Shown: positions 15,805 through 24,066 of the stretch, piece by piece
Numbering within the stretch: the first letter of the stretch is position 1
How the letters are laid out: each line of letters opens with the position of its first letter
Notes under the pieces: model-generated
Database searches by the model: none
Seen by the model: the letters and a program-made list of their open reading frames with translations, nothing else
Told to the model about the DNA's origin: nothing
Assembly: GCF_029948125.1 (NCBI RefSeq)
Contig: NZ_JASAMB010000034.1
Location: 1-54,463 of the forward strand
Direction of reading: 5' to 3'
DNA from: Catellatospora sp. KI3
GTDB taxonomy: Bacteria; Actinomycetota; Actinomycetes; Mycobacteriales; Micromonosporaceae
Length of the DNA stretch: 54,463 nucleotides
Program-made: the position numbers and the translations under genes

Positions 15805-16601
15805 CAGGCGGCTCCGGGCTGGAAGAGGCCGGGGGCGAGCCCGAGGCCGAACGAGGCGTCCAGGACGGCGCCGTGCAGGGTGGCGGCGTCGGCCGTGCAC
15901 AGCCACTGGATCAGGCGGGCGATCTCGTCGGGCTGGATGAGCCGCTGCTTGGGCAGCCGCGCCTCGAACGCCTGCCGCGCCGGCGCGTCCAGCCTGCCGA
16001 GCACGCTGGCGCCCAGCATGTTCGTCTCCACGGCGCCCGGGCAGACGGCGAAGACGTCGACGGGGGTGTGCGCGAGCTCCACCGCGAGCTGGCGCGACAG
16101 CTGCACCAGGGCCGCCTTGCTCATGCCGTCGGCCGGGTCGAACTCGGCGAACGTGGCCACCCCGCCGCCGACGCTAGCCACGTTCACGATCTTGCCGTAG
16201 CCCCGGTCCAGCATGTCCGGCACGATCTGCTGGCTGAGCCACAGCGGACCGACGCTGTTGATGCGCAGCATCGCGGCCGACCGCTCGTGGGCCGCGCCCG
16301 GCTCGTAGTCCTCCACCGTCTTGGAGCCCACGGCCGCGTTGTTGATGAGCACGTCGACCGGGCCGGGCAGGGTCGCCAGCAGGTTCTGGTGGCTGTCCCA
16401 CTCGCCCTGCTGGAACTCGTACGCGGTCACCGCCAGCCCTTCGGCGGCCAGCTCGTCCACGAGCTCCTTGGCGCGCCGCGCGCCGGTGAGGTAGGTGAAC
16501 CAGACGGTGTCCCCGGCCCGGGCGAAGCCGCGTACGGCCTCCCGCCCGATCCCGCTGGAGCCGCCGGTGATCAGTACGTTGCGTGTCGTCGGGGCCGTCA
16601 T
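15804..16601 (-). CDS. SDR-fold protein lacking the catalytic tyrosine
   Basis: This 265-residue protein has a clear short-chain dehydrogenase fold. The nucleotide loop is GGSSGIG (13-19), with INNAA (86-90), the catalytic Ser143 in NVASVGGG and Lys162 in MSKAAL. The residue four before the lysine, normally the catalytic Tyr of YxxxK, is Asp158 (ADGMSK). Classical ketone reduction is therefore doubtful; the protein may bind substrate, dehydrate or isomerise, or act through another acid. It overlaps TDO by ATGA and the aminotransferase by one base, so it is firmly in the operon. ATG 16601 gives a standard N-terminus. Confidence 0.82.
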   Translation of the reverse strand: MTAPTTRNVLITGGSSGIGREAVRGFARAGDTVWFTYLTGARRAKELVDELAAEGLAVTAYEFQQGEWDSHQNLLATLPGPVDVLINNAAVGSKTVEDYEPGAAHERSAAMLRINSVGPLWLSQQIVPDMLDRGYGKIVNVASVGGGVATFAEFDPADGMSKAALVQLSRQLAVELAHTPVDVFAVCPGAVETNMLGASVLGRLDAPARQAFEARLPKQRLIQPDEIARLIQWLCTADAATLHGAVLDASFGLGLAPGLFQPGAA

Positions 16602-17356
16602 AGCCTGCCGCGCACCTCCCACAGCTCGGGGAAGAACCGATGATGTTGCCGGGACCTGAGGTAGCCCACGCCCGAGCTGCCGCCGGTGCCGGGCTTCGCG
16701 CCGATCTGCCGCTCCACCAGCAGCGCGTGCCGGCCGCGCCACAGGCTCCAGCCCTGGTCGTGGCCGAGCAGCCCTTCGGCGACCTGCCACAGCTCGCGGC
16801 GGCGCGGATCGCGGGCGACGTCGAGCAGGGCGTCCCGGCGCTCCAGCGGCAGCTCCACCGCGTATCCGGCGCGGCGCAGCAGGGCCAGGAAGCCCTCCCA
16901 CAGGGTCGGCGGATGGGCGGGCCGGGTTTCGCCGTCGCCGTCGGCGGGCGGGCGCGGCTCCGCCGACCCGGACAGCCGCTCGATCGCGCGGAACTGGGCG
17001 GACTCGGCGCCGGAGGTGTCGGCCAGCGCGGCCCGGAACTCCAGGAACCCCTGCGGACTCAGGGTGTCCAGCACGTCGAACTGGCTCACCATGAGCCGTT
17101 CGACGACCTGGCACCGCTCCAGCAGCAGGCGCGGCCGGTAGGCGTCGCCGTCCAGCAGGGCGTCACGCGCCTCGGCCAGTTCGTGCAGCAGCAGCCGGAA
17201 CCACAGCTCGTACGCCTGGTGCACGACGATGAACAGCAGTTCGTCGTGGGCGGAGGGCTGCGCCAGCGGCCGCTGCAGCGTCAGCAGCTCGTCCAGCCGC
17301 AGGTAGGCGCCGTAACTGGTGGCGACCTCGAGGTCGGCCACCTTCGCGCTACCCAT
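16598..17356 (-). CDS. kynA: Tryptophan 2,3-dioxygenase
   Basis: Haem-dependent cleavage of the L-tryptophan indole ring to N-formylkynurenine. The 252-residue protein shows the family signature HDELLFIVVHQAYELWFRLL (His46 as the active-site base). His210 in RGRHALLVER is the likely proximal haem ligand. PGTGGSSG (222-229) is the substrate-ammonium loop, and FFPELWEVR is the C-terminal signature. It is slightly shorter than typical bacterial TDO (about 270-290). The ATG overlaps the end of the diiron oxygenase gene by 8 bases. No formamidase or kynureninase gene is present here, which argues against simple tryptophan catabolism. Confidence 0.93.
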   Translation of the reverse strand: MGSAKVADLEVATSYGAYLRLDELLTLQRPLAQPSAHDELLFIVVHQAYELWFRLLLHELAEARDALLDGDAYRPRLLLERCQVVERLMVSQFDVLDTLSPQGFLEFRAALADTSGAESAQFRAIERLSGSAEPRPPADGDGETRPAHPPTLWEGFLALLRRAGYAVELPLERRDALLDVARDPRRRELWQVAEGLLGHDQGWSLWRGRHALLVERQIGAKPGTGGSSGVGYLRSRQHHRFFPELWEVRGRL

Positions 17357-18266
17357 CGATCAGCCCCTTGCCCGCGAACGCCTCCACCGCACCGGGCACG
17401 TCGAACACCCCGGCCGAGCGGCACATGCGCACCGTGGCGGCCGCGTTCTCGCGCAGGCGCTGCGGGCGGTCGAAGGTGTCGGCGAGCACCGTCACCGTGT
17501 CACCCGGCGCCAGCCCGGCCAGGGTGAGCGAGCGCTCCGCCGGCAGGGTGTCGAAGCGCAGGCAGTCCTCGATGAACGCGGGCAGCGCCAGCGCCGCCTG
17601 CGCGCGCCGGTTCGCATCGAGCCCGGTCCACAGCTCGTGGAAGAAGGCGGCGAAGAAGCGGTGGTGGCGGCCCTCGTCGCGGGCGTGGTCGCGGGTCAGC
17701 TCACGCACGGTGGTGACGACGCCCGGGTCGTTGGGCAGCTCGTTTAGCACCGCGGTGATCAGGGTCTCGAAGACCACGACCTGCAGCAGCTGCGCCAGCA
17801 CCGGGGCGTCGGGCAGCAGCCGCGCGGCGGTGTCGTCCAGGCGCCTGGTGAATCCGCCGAAGTCCCAGCCCGGGATGGTGACGCCGGTGGCGGCCTCGAC
17901 CTGCTCGGCCAGGTCGAGGCTGTAGAGGGCGTGGTAGCCCTCGTCGCAGTAGACCTTGAAGGCGTTCATCCGGGTGCGGGCGGGCAGGTGGAGACCCACC
18001 CGGTTGTTGGCGATGCGCTCGGCGCCGCGGTTGACGATCCGCGTCTCCAGATGGGTGGTCGCCAGCAGGAACTGGTAGAGGTGGCGCACGGTCAGGTCGC
18101 GGCGGGCCTCGGGCCCGAGCGCCTTGACCAGCTCGTGGTCCAGGTACGGCACCAGCTTCTCGGGGAAGTAGGCCAGGCCCTGCTCCGTCTCGTCCCGCAG
18201 CAGGCGGCGGGTCCCGCCGCGTACGCCGGCAGCGTCGTACCAGTCGCCGAATGGATCGCCAGTCAT
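17349..18266 (-). CDS. AurF/CmlI-type diiron N-oxygenase
   Basis: The 305-residue protein has every diiron ligand of the AurF family at matching spacing: Glu74, Glu109, His112 (DEGYH), Glu167, His194, Glu198 and His201 (HARDEGRH). AurF and CmlI oxidise an aryl amine to a nitro compound; other members stop at hydroxylamine or nitroso. As first gene of an operon with tryptophan dioxygenase, its natural substrate could be the aniline nitrogen of a kynurenine-type compound, which is inference. ATG 18266 is preceded by GGGAGAACG. A segment upstream (18267-18554) carries the promoter and a hairpin repeat. Confidence 0.88.
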   Translation of the reverse strand: MTGDPFGDWYDAAGVRGGTRRLLRDETEQGLAYFPEKLVPYLDHELVKALGPEARRDLTVRHLYQFLLATTHLETRIVNRGAERIANNRVGLHLPARTRMNAFKVYCDEGYHALYSLDLAEQVEAATGVTIPGWDFGGFTRRLDDTAARLLPDAPVLAQLLQVVVFETLITAVLNELPNDPGVVTTVRELTRDHARDEGRHHRFFAAFFHELWTGLDANRRAQAALALPAFIEDCLRFDTLPAERSLTLAGLAPGDTVTVLADTFDRPQRLRENAAATVRMCRSAGVFDVPGAVEAFAGKGLIDG

Positions 18267-18439
18267 CGTTCTCCCGCCGGGCGCGTGGGTGATCACGTGC
18301 CGGGAGTCGATGCTAGGGACGGGGTCGCGGCGTTTCTACCGCCAGATTGCGCACTTCGCGGTGTCGTCCGGAGTGGACAGACCCCGCGAGGTGTGCGTGT
18401 TCAGCCCCGCCGGGCCCGACCGCGCCCGCCCCCAGACCT

Positions 18440-18509
18440 AGCATTGATGCTGGCCTATCTGGAGGACGGATAATCGAAAACCGTCTTCTGGATAGGCCAG
18501 CGTCAATTT
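18440..18509. repeat. 70-bp hairpin, TAGGCC-core family
   Basis: The left arm AGCATTGATGCTGGCCTATC pairs with the right arm GATAGGCCAGCGTCAATT. Outer and inner arms total about 28 bp, around the A+T-rich loop ATAATCGAAAA. It lies between the diiron operon start and the livM end. Confidence 0.8.
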
Positions 18510-18554
18510 CAAAGCGGCGGCGGCGGTGTGCCGCGGGAGCGGGCTGCCCCGGGG

Positions 18555-19529
18555 TCAGGCCTCCTGGCGGGCCGGGCGGCGCAGCCAGCCCGGCAGCGTC
18601 ACCCCGATCCGGGCCAGTCCGCCCGGGAAGAAGTACACCGCCAGGATGAACACGACCCCGAGCACGAACATCGGCTGCGCCAGCGGACCCGGCAGGTCGG
18701 TGGCGTAGTCGGTGAGCTGGTAGTCCAGGAACGTGAACAGCGCCCCGCCCAGGGCCGGGCCGAACCGGCTGCCCGGCCCGCCGAGCACCACCATGACCAG
18801 CAGGGTCAGGGTCAGGTCGGAGGAGGCCAGGTGCGGCGAGGCGCCGCCGACGACCAGCACGTACACCGTGCCGCCGAGCGCGGCCAGGGCTCCGGCCAGC
18901 ACGAACGACATCAGCTTGTACCGGTACGGCGACAGCCCCAGCACCCCGACCCGCCGCGCGTCGTCGCGGATCGCCGACAGCACCCGCCCGGCCGGCGACC
19001 GGCCCACCCGGTGCAGCACTACCAGCACCACCACCAGGTAGGCCAGCGCCAGCCAGTACAGGTTGACCGTGTTGACGACCCCCACCAGCGCGTCGGGCAT
19101 GCCCTTCGCGATGGTGGCGCCCTCCTCGCCGCCGGTCAGCCCGCCCGGGTCACGGGCTACGATGATCGCACCGACCTGCGCGAACGCCAGCGTCACCATG
19201 GAGAACGCGATCCCGTCCACGCGCAGCGCCACCGCGCCGAGCAGCGCCGCGACGACCACCCCGGAGAGGATCGCCAGCAGCGCCGCCACCGGCAGCGCGA
19301 ACCCGTGGTTCATCAGGATCACCGTCAGGTACGCGCCGATCGCGAAGTACAGCGCGTGCCCGAACGACAGCAGGCCGGTCCGGCCGAACAGCAGGTCGTA
19401 GCCTGCCGCCAGGCCCGCGAAGACCAGGCACAGCGCCAGCAGGTTCAGCGTGCCCGGCGCGTTGAACGCCTGGCCGAACGGCAGCAGCGCCAGCACCAGG
19501 GCAAGCCCCCAGGGCAACCATCGCCTCAT
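18555..19529 (-). CDS. livM: Branched-chain amino-acid-type ABC transporter permease LivM
   Basis: This inner-membrane permease has 324 residues and about nine hydrophobic helices. Family motifs are GYDLLFGRTGLLSFGHALYF near the N-terminus and a cytoplasmic coupling region SAIRDDARRVGVLGLSPYRYK. FVLAGALAALGGTVYVL follows, then LVMVVLGGPGSRFGPALGG. It forms the translocation pore with LivH. ATG 19529 overlaps the livH stop (ATGA). It is the last gene of the five-gene livKGFHM unit. Confidence 0.92.
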   Translation of the reverse strand: MRRWLPWGLALVLALLPFGQAFNAPGTLNLLALCLVFAGLAAGYDLLFGRTGLLSFGHALYFAIGAYLTVILMNHGFALPVAALLAILSGVVVAALLGAVALRVDGIAFSMVTLAFAQVGAIIVARDPGGLTGGEEGATIAKGMPDALVGVVNTVNLYWLALAYLVVVLVVLHRVGRSPAGRVLSAIRDDARRVGVLGLSPYRYKLMSFVLAGALAALGGTVYVLVVGGASPHLASSDLTLTLLVMVVLGGPGSRFGPALGGALFTFLDYQLTDYATDLPGPLAQPMFVLGVVFILAVYFFPGGLARIGVTLPGWLRRPARQEA

Positions 19530-20380
19530 GCTTTCGCCAGTCCTTTCGGGCGCCAGAGCAGGACGACGGCGAGCAGCGCGACCACGCACACGTCGCCGGC
19601 GCCGGAGCCGCCGTAGTAGTTCACGAACTGCTGCAGCAGCGCGACCAGGATCGCGGCGACCGCCGAGCCGGGCACCGAGCCCATGCCGCCGATGACGACC
19701 ACGATGAACGCGAAGATGAGCAGCGAACCGCCGGTGCCGGGCGACACGGTGGTGAAGTAGATCCCGGCCAGCGATCCGGCCAGCGCGGCGGCGGCGCCGC
19801 CGATGGCGAACACCAGCGTGAACGCCTTGCGTACGTCGATGCCGAGCGCGGTGACCATCTCCCGGTTCTCCACCCCGGCCCGCACGATCAGGCCGTAGCG
19901 GGTGTAGCGCAGGAACGCGGCCAGCGCGACGAACACCAGCAGCGCGGCGCCGATGAGCAGGAACCGGTCGGCCGGGATGCGGGCGCCGAAGACCGGCACC
20001 ACGCCCTCGACCCAGGTGGGGCGGGGGAACGGGCGCGGGTCGGCGCCGAAGACGGACTGCAGCAGCGCCACCCCGGCCAGGGACAGGCCGACGGTGACCA
20101 GCACCTGTTCGATGGTGCGCCGGTACAGCGGCCGGATCAGGATCAGCTCGACCAGCACGGCGGTGGCGACCCCGGCGGCCACGCCGACGAGCACGGCCGC
20201 CTCGACCGGCATGAAGTCGGCGGCCCACCAGGTGGCGTACGCGCCGACGGACAGGAACAGGCCGTGCGCGAAGTTGAGCACGTCGGCCAGGCCGAACACC
20301 AGCGACAGGCCGGAGGCGACCAGGAAGTACAGCGCGGCCAGGCCCAGGCCGGTGACGGCGAGCAGGACGATCGTCGACAT
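19526..20380 (-). CDS. livH: Branched-chain amino-acid-type ABC transporter permease LivH
   Basis: The 284-residue partner permease of LivM has about eight membrane helices. It shows the family motifs [57 protein letters not shown] and GSLAGIYF. The ATG at 20380 shares a base with the livF stop, and its own stop overlaps livM, so the three are translationally coupled. Substrate specificity cannot be deduced: the group includes leucine, urea and aromatic-compound importers. Confidence 0.92.
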   Translation of the reverse strand: MSTIVLLAVTGLGLAALYFLVASGLSLVFGLADVLNFAHGLFLSVGAYATWWAADFMPVEAAVLVGVAAGVATAVLVELILIRPLYRRTIEQVLVTVGLSLAGVALLQSVFGADPRPFPRPTWVEGVVPVFGARIPADRFLLIGAALLVFVALAAFLRYTRYGLIVRAGVENREMVTALGIDVRKAFTLVFAIGGAAAALAGSLAGIYFTTVSPGTGGSLLIFAFIVVVIGGMGSVPGSAVAAILVALLQQFVNYYGGSGAGDVCVVALLAVVLLWRPKGLAKA

Positions 20381-21066
20381 CAGCGGCCCACCCCGAGCAG
20401 AGACGTGGTCAGCTCGGCGTCGCCGAGCAGGTGCGTGGCGTCGCCGGTCCAGGCGACGCTGCCCGCGGCGAGCACCACGGCGGTGCCCGCCAGGCGGCGT
20501 ACCACCGCGAGGTTCTGCTCGACCAGCAGCACCGGCACGGTGGCCCCGACCCGCTCCAGGGCCTCGGCGACCTCGGTGACCACCTTGGGCGCCAGGCCCT
20601 TGGTGGGCTCGTCGACCAGCAGCAGCCGGTTGCGGTTCTGCAGCACCCGGCCCAGGGCCAGCATCTGCTGCTGCCCGCCCGACAGCGAGCCCGCCTGCTG
20701 CTGCCCGCGCTTGAGCAGCTCGGGGAACAGGTTGTAGACGAGGTCGAGGTCGGTCTCGCCGCGCGCGGCCAGCCGCAGGTTCTCGGTGACGGTCAGTCCG
20801 GCGAACACGCACCGGTCCTCCGGCACGTAGCCCAGCCCTGCCTGCACCCGTTCGTGGGTGCGCTTTCCGGCCAGGTCGGCGCCGTCGAACAGGACACGGC
20901 CGGTGCCCGGGTTGAGCCCGACCAGCGCCCGCATCGTGGTGGTCTTGCCGGCGCCGTTGCGGCCCAGCAGCGCGGTCACGCCGCTCGGTGCGACGCCGAA
21001 GCTCACGCCCTGCAGGATGTGCAGCCCCGACAGGTGCACGTCGAGCTCGTGTACGTCGAGGATCAC
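20380..21066 (-). CDS. livF: ABC transporter ATPase LivF
   Basis: A 228-residue ATPase with Walker [11 protein letters not shown]-loop region [17 protein letters not shown], signature [13 protein letters not shown] and Walker [14 protein letters not shown]. The C-terminus ends normally for LivF. The start is a GTG at 21066 overlapping the livG stop (GTGA); no upstream ATG fits the family. It forms the ATPase heterodimer with LivG that drives the LivHM permease. Confidence 0.92.
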   Translation of the reverse strand: MILDVHELDVHLSGLHILQGVSFGVAPSGVTALLGRNGAGKTTTMRALVGLNPGTGRVLFDGADLAGKRTHERVQAGLGYVPEDRCVFAGLTVTENLRLAARGETDLDLVYNLFPELLKRGQQQAGSLSGGQQQMLALGRVLQNRNRLLLVDEPTKGLAPKVVTEVAEALERVGATVPVLLVEQNLAVVRRLAGTAVVLAAGSVAWTGDATHLLGDAELTTSLLGVGR

Positions 21067-21812
21067 AGCGCCTCCCCGAGGTATGCCTCCTGCACGACGG
21101 GGTCGGCCATGACCTCGTCGGGGGTGCCGCAGGCCAGCAGCGCGCCGTGGTGCATGACCGCCAGCCGGTCGGCCAGGTCCAGGATGACGTGCATGTGGTG
21201 CTCCACCATGATCACGGCCCGGTCGCCGGTGCCCGACACCTGCCGGATCACCTCGACCAGGGCGGGCACGTCGGCCGAGGCGACCCCGGCCATCGGTTCG
21301 TCCAGCAGCATCACGGCCGGTTCGCCCGCCAGCAGCAGCGCGATCTCCAGCACCCGCTTCTCGCCATGCGACAGGGTGCGGGCGTCGACGTCGGCGCGGG
21401 GCAGCAGCCCGACCGTGTCCAGGCACTCGTCGGCCCGGCGGGCCACCTCGCGGAACGAGTCGGCCCGCCGCCACAGCGAGCCCGAACCGCCGGATCTGGC
21501 CTGCACCGCCAGCCGTACGTTCTCCCGCACGCTCAGCGAGCCGAACACCGAGGAGGACTGGAACGTGCGCCCGAGCCCGTGGCGGGCCCGGGCGTGCGGG
21601 GTCAGGCCGGTGATGTCCCGCCCCGCCAGGTGCACCCGGCCGGAGGTGGCCGGGTGCAGTCCTGAGATCAGGTTGAACAGCGAGGTCTTGCCGGCGCCGT
21701 TGGGGCCGATGACGCCGAGGAACTCGCCGGGGTGAAGCTCGACCGTGACCCCGTCCACGATCGAGACTTCACCGATGCGCCAGGTCAGCGCGTCTGTACT
21801 GAGGACCGGCAT
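21063..21812 (-). CDS. livG: ABC transporter ATPase LivG
   Basis: A 249-residue ATPase with Walker [10 protein letters not shown], the LivG-type [17 protein letters not shown], a signature [12 protein letters not shown] and Walker [31 protein letters not shown] follows. The signature has H-G-E in place of the usual G-G-E/Q, common among LivG-type proteins. It begins 3 bases after the livK stop and overlaps livF. Confidence 0.92.
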   Translation of the reverse strand: MPVLSTDALTWRIGEVSIVDGVTVELHPGEFLGVIGPNGAGKTSLFNLISGLHPATSGRVHLAGRDITGLTPHARARHGLGRTFQSSSVFGSLSVRENVRLAVQARSGGSGSLWRRADSFREVARRADECLDTVGLLPRADVDARTLSHGEKRVLEIALLLAGEPAVMLLDEPMAGVASADVPALVEVIRQVSGTGDRAVIMVEHHMHVILDLADRLAVMHHGALLACGTPDEVMADPVVQEAYLGEAL

Positions 21813-21815
21813 CGG

Positions 21816-22973
21816 TCAGGACTTCATCGCGGCCACCGGCGGGGCGACCTCGTCCGGGTTGAGGGCCTTGACCAGCTGCGGCTGCCCGCCGACCAGCTTC
21901 ACCTGGAACATCGGCTGCAGCAGCGCGTGGTCCTCCTTGCGGATGGTGTTGGCGCCCTTGATGCCGTCGAAGCTCCAGCCCTCCAGCGCGGTGATCATCT
22001 TCTCGACGTCGTCACCGGCCTGCAGCGCGTGGACGATCATCTGGGCGGCGTTGAAGCCGTCCGGGGTGAACAGGTCCAGGCCGCTGGGGATCGCCGCGGC
22101 CGCCGCCTTGGCCACCGCGTTGTCGGTCGCGCCGGGGAAGTGGTGCGACAGGAAGGAGACGGAGTCACCGGCCTTGCCGAAGGTCGGGTACGACGCCTTC
22201 TGGTCCAGCCCCGTCACGACCAGCGTGCTCTTGAGGACGTTCTGCTGCTCCAGGGCCTGCCACATGGCGCTGGCGGTGGTGCCCGCCCAGGCCACGAACA
22301 GCAGGTCCGGCTTGGCCTGGGCGATCTGGCTGGCGAACGGGGTGAAGTCCGTCGCGCTGGCCGGCACCTCCAGGGCGGTCACCGTGGCGCCCGCACCGCC
22401 GATGACGGCGGTCACCGCCGCCTCGTTGGCCTTGCCGAACGCGGTGTCCTGCGCGAAGACCAGCACCTTCTTGCCGGCCGGGTCGGCGATGAACGACTTG
22501 GCGGCCAGCACGTCCTGGTAGGACTGGCGGCCCGAGCGGAACGTGTACCGGTTGGCGCCGGTGATGCCGTCGGTCGCGGCCGGGCCGGAGACGAACAGCA
22601 CCTTGTTCTGCGCGGCCAGCGGGGCCACCTGCAGCGCCACGCCCGAGGCGGTGGAGCCGGCGATGACCTTGACACCCTTGCCGATCAGGTCCTTGGCCGC
22701 CGAGACGGCCTTGGCCGGGTCGCCCGCGTCGTCGGACTCCAGCAGCTCGATGGTGCGGTCGCCGACCTTGTTGGTGCCGTTGGTGGCGTACGCCAGCCCG
22801 GCCTTGAAGCCGTCGACGTACTGCTTGCCGTAGCTGGCCAGGGCGCCGGTCTGGGAGTACACCAGTCCGACCGACACCTTTGCGCTCTGCGGGGCCGCCG
22901 CGTCCTGCGGGCTGCCGCACGCCGCCAGGGCGAGCGCCGACGCGGTGGCGAGGATGACGAGTCGCCGTTTCAT
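21816..22973 (-). CDS. livK: Branched-chain amino-acid-type ABC transporter substrate-binding lipoprotein
   Basis: A 385-residue lipoprotein whose lipobox LALAAC (Cys19) anchors it outside the membrane. The mature part is a type I periplasmic-binding fold: VSVGLVYSQTGALASYGKQY, GKGVKVIAGSTASGVALQVA, NKVLFVSGPAATDGITG and GKKVLVFAQDTAFGKANEAA. It captures the substrate for LivHMGF. ATG 22973 has AAGGAGA at good distance. It is the first gene of the operon, with the promoter in the 150-base divergent gap. The ligand could be branched-chain, aromatic or another small molecule. Confidence 0.92.
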   Translation of the reverse strand: MKRRLVILATASALALAACGSPQDAAAPQSAKVSVGLVYSQTGALASYGKQYVDGFKAGLAYATNGTNKVGDRTIELLESDDAGDPAKAVSAAKDLIGKGVKVIAGSTASGVALQVAPLAAQNKVLFVSGPAATDGITGANRYTFRSGRQSYQDVLAAKSFIADPAGKKVLVFAQDTAFGKANEAAVTAVIGGAGATVTALEVPASATDFTPFASQIAQAKPDLLFVAWAGTTASAMWQALEQQNVLKSTLVVTGLDQKASYPTFGKAGDSVSFLSHHFPGATDNAVAKAAAAAIPSGLDLFTPDGFNAAQMIVHALQAGDDVEKMITALEGWSFDGIKGANTIRKEDHALLQPMFQVKLVGGQPQLVKALNPDEVAPPVAAMKS

Positions 22974-23124
22974 ATCGGGGTCTCCTTGGTTACCGTTGTG
23001 GTCCACGCCACGCTATGGACGCCGCCACCGGGCGGCCATGTGGTCCGCCACCACACCGCACCCCCCGATGGTGTGGGTCGCAGCCCATCGCGCGCGTGTG
23101 GAGAGATCCGTACGGTTGCCCCAC

Positions 23125-23976
23125 GTGACCCTCCTCCAGCCAGACGAGTTCGACCTCGCCGTCGCGGGCGGCAGCCTGCGGGTGTGCCGCTGGCCCGGCG
23201 AAGGCCCGACTGTAGTGGCCCTGCACGGCATCACCGCCAACGCCCTGTCCTTCGCGGTGCTCGCGCAGCAGCTCGGCGGGGCCGTGGACCTGGTCGCCCC
23301 GGACCTGCGCGGCCGGGCGGGCAGCGCGGACCTGCCCGGGCCGTACGGGCTGGCCGCGCACGCCGCCGACGTGGCGGTCCTGCTGGACCACCTCGGGGTG
23401 GAGCGGGCGGTGCTGGTCGGGCACTCGATGGGCGGGTTCGTCGCGGCGCTGACCGCGGTCATGCACCCGGACCGGGTGTCGGCGGTGCTGCTGGTCGACG
23501 GCGGGGTGGCGTTCGGCCTCCCGGTCGGGGTCGACATCGACGCGCTGCTGCTGGCGGTCATCGGCCCGGCGATGAAGCGGCTGTCGATGGTGTTCCCGAC
23601 CGTGGACGGCTACCTGGACTTCTGGTCGGAGCATCCGGCGCTGGGGCCGTACTGGTCGGCGGCGATCGAGGCGTACGCGCTGCGGGACCTGCGCGGCGAC
23701 CGCTCCTCCTGCAACGTCGAGGCGATCCGGGCCGACGCGGCCGACACGCTGGTGCACGAGCCGACGACCACGGCGTACCGGACGGTGAGCTGCCCGATCG
23801 AGGTGCTGTGGGCGCCGCGCGGGCTGATGGACGAGCCGACCGGGCTGTACCGGGCCGAGACCCTGGCCGGGGTGCCGAACGAGCTGGTGCCCGACGTCAA
23901 CCACTACACGATCGTGCTCGGCGAGCAGGGCGCGGCTGTGGTGGCCGACCACATCCGCAAGCTGGCGCTTCGCTGA
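23125..23976 (+). CDS. Alpha/beta-hydrolase fold enzyme
   Basis: A 283-residue serine hydrolase with oxyanion-hole HGIT (34-37), APDLRGRAGS, the nucleophile elbow GHSMGG (Ser101) and a C-terminal His260 in DVNHYTI. The acid is likely Asp in LMDEPTGLYRAE or nearby. Cytoplasmic, with no signal peptide. GTG 23125 is a reasonable start; TTG 23116, with GGAGAGA upstream, is a good alternative. It is transcribed divergently from livK. The substrate is unknown; esterase, lactonase or C-C hydrolase roles all occur in this fold. Confidence 0.82.
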   Translation: MTLLQPDEFDLAVAGGSLRVCRWPGEGPTVVALHGITANALSFAVLAQQLGGAVDLVAPDLRGRAGSADLPGPYGLAAHAADVAVLLDHLGVERAVLVGHSMGGFVAALTAVMHPDRVSAVLLVDGGVAFGLPVGVDIDALLLAVIGPAMKRLSMVFPTVDGYLDFWSEHPALGPYWSAAIEAYALRDLRGDRSSCNVEAIRADAADTLVHEPTTTAYRTVSCPIEVLWAPRGLMDEPTGLYRAETLAGVPNELVPDVNHYTIVLGEQGAAVVADHIRKLALR

Positions 23977-24066
23977 TCAGGTTGTGACCGGCGCCACATT
24001 CGGCGCCCGGAACATGTGGTTAGCACCCATTTCGGGAAGGTCAGCGGCGGTCGTAGTTTCCGGGCC

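Noticed and set aside
16598..17356. Reading the TDO gene as part of ordinary tryptophan degradation.
   Set aside because: No kynureninase, formamidase or later catabolic gene is present, and the operon partners are biosynthetic-type enzymes.
21063..22973. Linking the liv transporter to the tryptophan operon as its substrate importer.
   Set aside because: They are co-directional, but a 288-base gap with a hairpin element separates them and the ligand cannot be predicted; kept as ordinary amino-acid-type transport.
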